Of a stretch of DNA of 64,000 bases, positions 57,655 to 64,000 are shown in pieces. The stretch comes from Pullilachnospira sp963929535. Its GTDB lineage: Bacteria; Bacillota; Clostridia; Lachnospirales; Lachnospiraceae. Both the position numbers and the translations under genes were made by a program. Every line of letters starts with the position of its first letter. Position 1 is the first letter of the stretch. Location of the stretch: assembly GCA_963929535.1 (NCBI GenBank), contig CAWVIZ010000014.1, positions 186,001 through 250,000 on the forward strand. Reading direction: 5' to 3'. The notes under the pieces were generated by a model that saw only the letters and a program-made list of their open reading frames with translations, did not search any database and had not been told where the DNA came from.

Positions 57655-57685
57655 GCTGCGTGCTTCTCATTAAAGGAGGTATTCT

Positions 57686-59176
57686 ATGAAATTAACAAAG
57701 CTGCTGGAACGATTGGAATATACATGTCTGCAGGGGACCCTGGACCGGGAAGTGGGACGGGTGATCTCAGATTCCAGGCAGGCGCAGGAGGACGCGCTGT
57801 TTCTCTGTATCAAGGGAGCGGCAGCGGACGGTCATCAGTTTGTCAGCCAGGTGGTGGAGAAAGGCACCAAGGTGATCGTATGCCAGGATGCGGTCTCAGT
57901 TCCGGAGGATGTGACTGTGATCCGGGTGGAGGACAGCCGCTATGCCATGGCGGTGATCGCCGCTGCGTTTTACGGTTATCCGGGAGACCATCTGAAGGTG
58001 ATCGGGATCACGGGAACAAAAGGAAAGACTACCACTACCTATATGGTGAAGTCCATACTGGAGAATGCGGGATATCAGGTGGGGCTGATCGGAACCATTG
58101 AAACCATCATCCGGGACCGGGTGATCCCTTCCGCCAACACCACGCCGGAATCTCTGCTGGTGCAGAAGTACCTGAGAGAGATGCTGGACGCAGGCTGTGA
58201 CTGTGCTGTGATGGAGGTTTCCTCTCAGGGACTGATGCTCCACCGGACGGCGGGATTCACCTTTGAGATCGGCATATTCACCAATATTGAACCGGATCAC
58301 ATCGGACCCAATGAGCACAGCAGCTTTGAACAGTATCTGGAATGCAAGAAAATGCTGCTCCGTCAGTGCAGGATCGGGATCGTAAATCGGGACGATGAGC
58401 ATTTTGAGCGGATCACAGAGGGACACACCTGCACTCTGGAGACGTATGGATTTTCTCCGGAAGCGGATCTGCGGGCTGTGGATCCCCGGCTGATCACCGG
58501 GAAGGGCATTCTGGGGATTTCCTACCAGCTGGAAGGTCTTCTGAATTTTCCCGTGGAGATCGATCTGCCTGGACGGTTCAGCATTTATAATTCCCTGACA
58601 GCTATCGCCATCTGCCGTCATTTCCGGGTATCCAGGGAGGATATTGTCCGGGCCCTGAAGAACGCCAAGGTGAAGGGGCGTATCGAGATGGTGAAGGTAT
58701 CGGATGATTTTACGCTGATGATCGATTATGCTCATAATGCCATGAGTCTGGAAAGTCTTCTGACTACTCTCAGGGAGTATCAGCCCCACCGGCTGGTGTG
58801 CCTGTTCGGGTGCGGAGGAAACAGATCCAGAGAGCGGAGATTTGAGATGGGAGAGGTGTCCGGAAGACTGGCGGATCTCACCATCATCACATCGGATAAT
58901 CCAAGATATGAGGAGCCGCAGGCTATTATTGACGATATCAGGACGGGAATATCCAAAACATCGGGAAAATACGTGGAGATCATCGACCGGAAGGAAGCCA
59001 TCGCCTATGCTATCCATCACGGAGAACCGGGGGATATCGTGGTGCTGGCCGGGAAAGGCCATGAGGACTATCAGGAGATCAGGGGGAAGAAATATCCCAT
59101 GGATGAGAGGGTTCTGATCCGGGAGATCCTGGAGGAGGACAAGGCGGCCCGTAACGGCGGCGCAGTGGAAAAATAA
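57686..59176 (+). CDS. murE: UDP-MurNAc-L-Ala-D-Glu:meso-diaminopimelate ligase
   Basis: 496 residues, full length. It adds the third amino acid to the peptidoglycan precursor in the cytoplasm. ATP loop GITGTKGKTTTTY (about 109-121), SANTTPES for UDP-sugar binding, EVSSQGLMLHR, and the amino-acid selectivity motif DNPR at 404-407, which indicates meso-diaminopimelate rather than lysine. ATG at 57686 behind a perfect AAAGGAGGT. It begins the murE-priA-def-fmt run. The four-unit hairpin array in front of it may affect its expression. Confidence 0.95.
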   Translation: MKLTKLLERLEYTCLQGTLDREVGRVISDSRQAQEDALFLCIKGAAADGHQFVSQVVEKGTKVIVCQDAVSVPEDVTVIRVEDSRYAMAVIAAAFYGYPGDHLKVIGITGTKGKTTTTYMVKSILENAGYQVGLIGTIETIIRDRVIPSANTTPESLLVQKYLREMLDAGCDCAVMEVSSQGLMLHRTAGFTFEIGIFTNIEPDHIGPNEHSSFEQYLECKKMLLRQCRIGIVNRDDEHFERITEGHTCTLETYGFSPEADLRAVDPRLITGKGILGISYQLEGLLNFPVEIDLPGRFSIYNSLTAIAICRHFRVSREDIVRALKNAKVKGRIEMVKVSDDFTLMIDYAHNAMSLESLLTTLREYQPHRLVCLFGCGGNRSRERRFEMGEVSGRLADLTIITSDNPRYEEPQAIIDDIRTGISKTSGKYVEIIDRKEAIAYAIHHGEPGDIVVLAGKGHEDYQEIRGKKYPMDERVLIREILEEDKAARNGGAVEK

Positions 59177-59238
59177 CCGGATCCGGATCACGTTTTCCAA
59201 AGGAATACCGGCTGGCAGAAAGGAATGACGGACAGAGA

Positions 59239-61464
59239 ATGGAAAAACAGTTTGCAGATGTGATCGTGGATATCACCAGTGAAAAGCTGGATCGGACTTT
59301 TCAGTACCGGATTCCCGGGAGGCTGTCCGAAAGTATCCGGCCGGGAGTGGTGGTGCTGATCCCCTTCGGAAACGGCAGCCGGACCATAAGAGGCTATGTG
59401 ATCCAGGTGACGGACCGTCCCTCCTATCCGGTGGAGAAGATGAAGGAGATCCTGGAGGTGGAGGAAGGGCAGAATTCCATAGAGTCCAGACTGATCGCTC
59501 TTGCAGCCTGGATCCGGGAGAACTATGGCTCTACCATGATCCAGGCTCTGAAGACCGTACTTCCGGTAAAACAGAAAATGAAAAAACGCCAGGAGCGCTG
59601 GATTTCTCTGGGAATTTCCAGGGAGGAAGCTGCCGGATGGCTGGAAATTTACAGGAGAAAGCATCATGTGGCCCGGGAACGGCTGCTGGAGGCTGTGATG
59701 GAACAGGAGCCTCTGTCCTATTCCCTGGCGGTGGAAAAACTGCACGTAATGGCCCAGGTGGTGCGGGCCATGGAGGATCAGGGAGTCCTGAGGATCCACA
59801 CAAAAACGGTATACCGGAATCCTGTAGAGGCTTTAAAGGGCGGGCCGGAAAAGATCACACTGACTTTGCAGCAGCAGAAGACGGCGGAGGATATCCTGGA
59901 AGGATGGAAGAACGGGGATCCGCGGCCCTGCCTGATCCGGGGAGTGACCGGAAGCGGAAAGACCCTGGTGTATATGGAGCTGATAGAACAGGTGCTTTCT
60001 CAGGGAAGACAGGCGATCTTTCTGATCCCGGAGATCGCTCTGACTTATCAGATGGTGCAGCGCTTTTACCGAAGGTTTGGAGACGCCGTATCGGTGCTAC
60101 ATTCCAGATTATCCCAGGGAGAGCGGTCGGATCAGTTTGAACGGGCGAAAAAGGGGGAGATCAGGATCATGATCGGCCCCCGGTCAGCGCTGTTTACCCC
60201 GTTCCCGGATCTGGGCCTGATCATCATGGACGAGGAGCACGAGCCTTCCTACCAGAGCGAAACAACGCCCTGCTATCACGCCCGGGAGACTGCTGTTGCC
60301 AGGGGAGAGATGGAGAAAGCCATGGTGGTGATGGGAAGCGCAACCCCCAGTGTGGATGCGTATTACCGGGCGTGCCGGGGAATCTACCGGCTGTTTGAGA
60401 TGGACAGCCGGTACGAGGAGAGAAAGCTTCCCCGGGTGCAGGTGGTGGATCTGCGCCAGGAGCTTCGGGAGGGCAACCGGTCCATCCTCAGCAGAAGCCT
60501 GCAGGAGGCCGCGGAACAGCGTCTGGATCGGGGAGAACAGGTGATGCTTTTTCTGAACCGGAGGGGGTATGCGGGATTTCTTTCCTGCCGCATGTGCGGG
60601 GAGGTGATAAAATGTCCCCACTGTGATGTATCCCTGTCCCTCCATAAAGGAGGACGGATGGTATGCCACTACTGCGGTTATGAAACCGCCAGCCCCCGGG
60701 TCTGCCCTTCCTGCGGTTCGCCGTATATCGGAGGCTTTCGGGCGGGAACCCAGCAGATCGAGGAGATCGTTAAGAAACGGTTTCCCCGGGCCAGAGTGCT
60801 GCGGATGGATCTGGATACCACCAGAGACAAGGACGGTCATGCCAGGATCCTGGCGGCTTTTGCCAACCGGGAGGCGGACATTCTGATCGGAACCCAGATG
60901 ATCGTAAAGGGACATGATTTTCCCGGAGTTACCCTGGTGGGTGTGCTGGCGGCGGACCTGTCTCTGAATGTCAGCGACTACAGGGCAGGAGAGCGTACCT
61001 TCCAGCTTCTCACCCAGGCAGTGGGCCGGGCCGGCCGGGGAGAGACGCCGGGGGAGGCGGTGGTACAGACGTACCAGCCGGACAATTACAGCATCCAGGC
61101 AGCGGTGTCCCAGGATTACGGGGAATTTTACCGGGAAGAGATGGGATACCGGCAGCTTCTGGGGTATCCCCCGGCTTCCAATCTGTTTGCGGTGCGGGCC
61201 AGCTGCGGAGATGAACGGCTTCTGGAAACCGGTATGGAATACATCAGAAAATTTATCCGGAAAGTGGATCCCGGAGGACACCTTACGGTGATCGGCCCGG
61301 CGGACGAAGTGATCTCCCGGGTGGCGGATATGTACCGGAAGGTGCTCTACATCAAGCATCAGGATTACAGCCGTCTGGTGCTGGTGAAGGACCGTCTGGA
61401 GCAGTATATGGAAATGAACAGCGGATTCAAAAAGATAAGGATACAATTTGAATTTAATCATTGA
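59239..61464 (+). CDS. priA: Primosomal replication-restart helicase PriA
   Basis: 741 residues, full length. It recognises stalled forks and reloads the replicative helicase. The N-terminal DNA-binding domain begins FADVIVDITSEKLDRTFQY; the helicase has GVTGSGKT (235-242) and DEEH (331-334). Eight cysteines in CRMCGEVIKCPHC and CHYCGYETASPRVCPSCG bind two zinc ions (about 450-495). DSRYEER, VGRAGRGETPGE and the C-terminal domain complete the family pattern. AAAGGAATGACGG lies before the ATG. Confidence 0.96.
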   Translation: MEKQFADVIVDITSEKLDRTFQYRIPGRLSESIRPGVVVLIPFGNGSRTIRGYVIQVTDRPSYPVEKMKEILEVEEGQNSIESRLIALAAWIRENYGSTMIQALKTVLPVKQKMKKRQERWISLGISREEAAGWLEIYRRKHHVARERLLEAVMEQEPLSYSLAVEKLHVMAQVVRAMEDQGVLRIHTKTVYRNPVEALKGGPEKITLTLQQQKTAEDILEGWKNGDPRPCLIRGVTGSGKTLVYMELIEQVLSQGRQAIFLIPEIALTYQMVQRFYRRFGDAVSVLHSRLSQGERSDQFERAKKGEIRIMIGPRSALFTPFPDLGLIIMDEEHEPSYQSETTPCYHARETAVARGEMEKAMVVMGSATPSVDAYYRACRGIYRLFEMDSRYEERKLPRVQVVDLRQELREGNRSILSRSLQEAAEQRLDRGEQVMLFLNRRGYAGFLSCRMCGEVIKCPHCDVSLSLHKGGRMVCHYCGYETASPRVCPSCGSPYIGGFRAGTQQIEEIVKKRFPRARVLRMDLDTTRDKDGHARILAAFANREADILIGTQMIVKGHDFPGVTLVGVLAADLSLNVSDYRAGERTFQLLTQAVGRAGRGETPGEAVVQTYQPDNYSIQAAVSQDYGEFYREEMGYRQLLGYPPASNLFAVRASCGDERLLETGMEYIRKFIRKVDPGGHLTVIGPADEVISRVADMYRKVLYIKHQDYSRLVLVKDRLEQYMEMNSGFKKIRIQFEFNH

Positions 61465-61494
61465 AACGGGAAATGATATGGAGGAGAACAGAAA

Positions 61495-61974
61495 ATGGCA
61501 ATCAGAAAGATAAGAATCATGGGCGACAGGATCCTGACCAAGAAGTGCCGCCCGGTGGATGAGGTGACGCCCAGGATCCGCCAGCTGGTGGATGATATGC
61601 TGGAAACCATGTACGATGCCTGCGGGGTGGGACTTGCAGCTCCCCAGGTGGGGATCCTGAAGCGGATCGTGGTGATCGATGTGGGAGAAGGCCCCATTGT
61701 GCTGATCAACCCGGAGATCACGGAGACCTCCGGAGAACAGACAGGGGAAGAAGGATGCTTAAGTCTTCCGGGAAAATCAGGTATTGTCACCAGGCCGAAC
61801 CTGGTGACGGTAAAAGCCATGAATCAGGACATGGAGGAGATCACCGTGACCGGAGAAGGGCTTTTGGCCCGGGCGATCTGTCATGAATGCGATCACCTGG
61901 AAGGGATCATGTATGTGGAGCATGTGGAAGGCGAAGTTCATGATGTGGAATATGACAGTGAGGATGAGGAATAG
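61495..61974 (+). CDS. def: Peptide deformylase
   Basis: 159 residues. It removes the N-terminal formyl group from new proteins. All three motifs are intact: GVGLAAPQVG (44-53), EEGCLS (85-90, C88 binds metal) and HECDHLEG (H130, E131, H134). The acidic C-terminal end (VEYDSEDEE) is common in the clostridial form. It ends one base before the fmt ATG (TAG ATG), so the two are coupled; they act on opposite ends of the formyl-methionine cycle. AGGAG lies before the start. Confidence 0.97.
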   Translation: MAIRKIRIMGDRILTKKCRPVDEVTPRIRQLVDDMLETMYDACGVGLAAPQVGILKRIVVIDVGEGPIVLINPEITETSGEQTGEEGCLSLPGKSGIVTRPNLVTVKAMNQDMEEITVTGEGLLARAICHECDHLEGIMYVEHVEGEVHDVEYDSEDEE

Positions 61975-62922
61975 ATGAGAATCGTATTTATGGGAACGCC
62001 GGACTTCTCCGTGGGAACCCTGAGAGCTCTGGCGGAAGCGGGACACCAGATCGTGGGAGTGGTAAGTCAGCCGGATAAGCCCCGGGGAAGGGGCAAGGCG
62101 CTGGCGCCTACACCGGTAAAGGAGGAAGCGCTGCGTCTGGGACTTCCCGTGTATCAGCCCGCAAGAGTGCGGGAGGAAGGATTTGTGCAGACATTAAGGG
62201 AGCTGGAGCCGGATGTGATCGTGGTGGTGGCCTTTGGCCAGATCATTCCGGAGAGCATTCTTTCTCTGGCGCCCCTGGGATGTATCAATGTCCACGCCTC
62301 TCTGCTTCCCGGATATCGTGGGGCGGCGCCCATCCAGTGGGCAGTGATCAACGGAGAGGAAAAAAGCGGAGTGACCATCATGCGGATGGATGCGGGACTG
62401 GATACGGGAGATATGATCTCCCGGGTGGAGGTGCCGCTCAGTGAGGAAGAGACGGGAGGAAGCCTGTTTGAAAAGCTGAGTCAGGCGGGAGCCAGACTGC
62501 TGGTGGAGACGCTGCCCACTCTGGCAGATGGAACGGCTGTCTATGAAAAACAGCCTTCCGAGAGTCCCACTGACTATGCGGGGATGATCAGAAAGGAAAT
62601 GGGAAATCTGGACTGGAGTATGCCTGCTGTAAAGCTGGAGCGGCTGATCCGGGGTCTGAATCCCTGGCCCAGCGCCTATACTTTTCTGGGGGGAAAAACA
62701 CTGAAGCTGTGGCGGGCCAGGGTGGAACAAAGCCAGAGTGAAGCTTCCTGCGGAACGGTGCTTTCAGCCGGGAAGGGGGGGCTGCTGGTGCAGACCGGAG
62801 ACGGGGCGCTGAGGATCCTGGAGCTGCAGCTGGAAGGCAAGAAACGGATGGATGCGGAGGCGTTCCTTCGGGGATATCAGATTCCGGAGGGAACGGTTCT
62901 GTCAGGCAAAAGACAGGAGTGA
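61975..62922 (+). CDS. fmt: Methionyl-tRNA formyltransferase
   Basis: 315 residues, full length. It formylates initiator Met-tRNA with 10-formyl-tetrahydrofolate. The N-terminal Rossmann domain begins MRIVFMGTPDFSVGTL; the catalytic block is INVHASLLPGYRGAAPIQWA (in part: NVHASLLPGYRG, about 107-118) with DTGDMISR further on for the catalytic Asp. The C-terminal tRNA-binding beta barrel follows from about 205 (IRGLNPWPSAYTF). It starts directly after def. Confidence 0.97.
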   Translation: MRIVFMGTPDFSVGTLRALAEAGHQIVGVVSQPDKPRGRGKALAPTPVKEEALRLGLPVYQPARVREEGFVQTLRELEPDVIVVVAFGQIIPESILSLAPLGCINVHASLLPGYRGAAPIQWAVINGEEKSGVTIMRMDAGLDTGDMISRVEVPLSEEETGGSLFEKLSQAGARLLVETLPTLADGTAVYEKQPSESPTDYAGMIRKEMGNLDWSMPAVKLERLIRGLNPWPSAYTFLGGKTLKLWRARVEQSQSEASCGTVLSAGKGGLLVQTGDGALRILELQLEGKKRMDAEAFLRGYQIPEGTVLSGKRQE

Positions 62923-62926
62923 TGAT

Positions 62927-63637
62927 ATGTTTCCTTTTGGATATGGTTATGGAATGTTTTGGGATCCCACCTATGTGCTGGTGATCCTGGCTGCCGTGAT
63001 CGCGCTGGCCGCGTCCGGCTACTGCAGCTCGGTGATGAAAAGATACAGCCGCATCCGACTGGCAGGCGGCGAGACCGGAGCGGGGACTGTGCAGAGAGTA
63101 CTCCATGCGGCGGGAATCTACGATGTGGCACTGTATCCCCTGTCCGGCTATGGAAGCTCATTTTACCGGTATGACAGAACGATCCACCTCTCTGCTGATC
63201 TGATGAACCAGAATTCCATTACGGCGGTGGCCACTGCTGCCCATGAGTGCGGGCATGCCATGCAGCATGCAGTGGGTTATCTGCCCAACCGGATCATTAC
63301 GGTGATCAATCCGGTGATGCAGATAAGCTCCGGAGCAGCTATCCCGATTTTTATTATCGGGCTGATCTTTTCTCTGGAGCCGCTGCAGACCCTTGGGATC
63401 CTGCTGTTTGCGGTGGTGGTGGTATTTCAGCTGATCACGCTTCCTTCGGAGTTTAATGCTTCCCGGAGAGCGGTGGCCATGCTGAAAAGTACCGGGATCG
63501 TACAGACCAGGGAGGAGGAGCAGGGAGTGCGCCGTGTACTGGTGGCGGCAGGACTTACCTATGTGGCGGCGCTGGCCGGAGCGCTTCTGCAGCTTCTTCG
63601 TCTGATCATTCTGTCAGGAGGAAGAGATCGTGACTAA
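62927..63637 (+). CDS. Membrane zinc metallopeptidase (YugP-like)
   Basis: 236 residues from the ATG at 62927; GACAGGAGTG precedes it, and the open frame upstream belongs to the fmt region. First membrane helix at about 12-32, then GETGAGTVQRVLHAAG, SAATAAHECGHAMQH-type zinc motif (AAHECGHAMQHA, H106, E107, H110), and further helices at about 125-165 and 210-230. This is the YugP/neutral-zinc-metallopeptidase family often found beside fmt and rsmB in Firmicutes. The substrate is unknown. Its stop overlaps the rsmB start. Confidence 0.88.
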   Translation: MFPFGYGYGMFWDPTYVLVILAAVIALAASGYCSSVMKRYSRIRLAGGETGAGTVQRVLHAAGIYDVALYPLSGYGSSFYRYDRTIHLSADLMNQNSITAVATAAHECGHAMQHAVGYLPNRIITVINPVMQISSGAAIPIFIIGLIFSLEPLQTLGILLFAVVVVFQLITLPSEFNASRRAVAMLKSTGIVQTREEEQGVRRVLVAAGLTYVAALAGALLQLLRLIILSGGRDRD

Positions 63638-64000
63638 TGGAACGGAACTGAGAGAAATTATTCTGGAGATCCTTATGGAGGTGACCCAGGAGAAGGCATA
63701 CAGTCATCTGGTGATCCGGGGAGCTCTGGATAAGATCCAGTATTATCCCAAGCAGGACAGGGCGTTTATCAACCGGGTGGCAGAGGGGACTATCGAGCGG
63801 CTGATCCAGATCGATTATGTGATCGGCCGGTATTCCTCTGTGAAGGTGAATAAGATGAAACCGGTGATCCGGAATATTCTCCGCAGCGCCGTATACCAGC
63901 TTCTCTTTATGGACAGTGTGCCGGACTCTGCCGCCTGCAACGAGGCGGTGAAGCTGGCACAGAAAAAGGGATTTTACAGTCTCAAGGGGTTTGTGAACGG
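63630..64000 (+). CDS. rsmB: 16S rRNA (cytosine-967 C5)-methyltransferase, N-terminal part
   Basis: The first 123 residues are visible; the gene runs past the window end. It starts with GTG at 63630, eight bases after AGGAGG, overlapping the end of the metallopeptidase gene. The visible part is the NusB-like RNA-binding domain: ELREIILEILMEV, SHLVIRGALDK, DRAFINRVAEGTIER, RSAVYQLLFMDSVPDSAACNEAVKLA (in part: YQLLFMDSVPDSAACNEAV) and KGFYSLKGFVNG. The methyltransferase domain lies beyond. Gene order def-fmt-peptidase-rsmB supports the name. Confidence 0.92.
   Translation, partial: MTNGTELREIILEILMEVTQEKAYSHLVIRGALDKIQYYPKQDRAFINRVAEGTIERLIQIDYVIGRYSSVKVNKMKPVIRNILRSAVYQLLFMDSVPDSAACNEAVKLAQKKGFYSLKGFVN

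Noticed and set aside
57451..57660. CRISPR-like array
   Set aside because: Period is 51 bp with nearly the entire unit conserved, no unique spacers and no cas genes; it is a tandem hairpin repeat.
57378..58101. Open reading frames with repeated CRWHTSSADRSGAKTA-type peptides
   Set aside because: The unit is 51 bases (17 codons), so all frames stay open through the array by arithmetic; no ribosome sites, and reading continues into murE in the wrong frame.

Overview
The window looks like the chromosome of an anaerobic Clostridia, most likely Lachnospiraceae. GC is moderate, Shine-Dalgarno sites are strong AGGAGG types, MurE carries the meso-DAP motif DNPR, and the order murE-priA-def-fmt-metallopeptidase-rsmB is typical of that group. 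This placement is inferred from gene content; no marker gene settles the genus.

Layout. (1) 1-587: end of a secreted metallo-beta-lactamase-fold gene, minus strand. (2) 0.98-33.5 kb: a large surface-glycan locus. It opens with two LicD genes, a flippase, glycosyltransferases (GTs), a DUF2304 gene and a DUF2142 gene. An AT-rich cassette (about 6.2-18.1 kb) carries rfbC, a Wzm/Wzt-type ABC exporter and a 1,873-residue methyltransferase/kinase-like/GT protein that resembles a WbdD chain terminator fused to polymerising domains. The cassette ends inside a GT gene. From 19.8 to 26.8 kb lies a set resembling the Arn pathway: an ArnC-like transferase, an ArnE/ArnF-like small-transporter pair, a WecE-like aminotransferase, an ATP-grasp enzyme, a second PLP-fold enzyme and a polytopic membrane protein. 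More GTs, the initiating sugar-phosphate transferase, an LCP attachment enzyme and a last GT follow. (3) 33.6-43 kb: glmS, an HtrA protease, clpX, a zinc-ribbon protein, lspA, a purine nucleoside phosphorylase and an alpha-glucosidase. (4) 43.08-43.39 kb: three tandem tRNA-Leu(CAG) genes, minus strand. (5) 44-50.4 kb: carA-carB, uppP, arcC. (6) 51-57.3 kb: a choline-binding-repeat protein with a transglutaminase-like domain, then an O-acetylation pair (MBOAT plus AlgX/DHHW-like) and a lipoprotein. (7) 57.7-64 kb: murE, priA, def, fmt, membrane metallopeptidase, rsmB (cut by the window end).

Two non-coding repeat families are scattered between operons. The first is a 143-bp element with terminal inverted repeats and 8-bp target duplications: four full-length copies, one enlarged copy, one decayed copy and two solo ends. 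It behaves like a MITE. The second is a 51-bp hairpin unit, present as a four-unit tandem array in the murE leader, as two units after arcC, and once inside an enlarged copy of the first element.

Together the genes describe a cell that builds, modifies, exports and anchors surface polysaccharide (LicD, Wzm/Wzt, LCP, UppP, MBOAT) and makes precursors for it (GlmS, MurE), beside general housekeeping.
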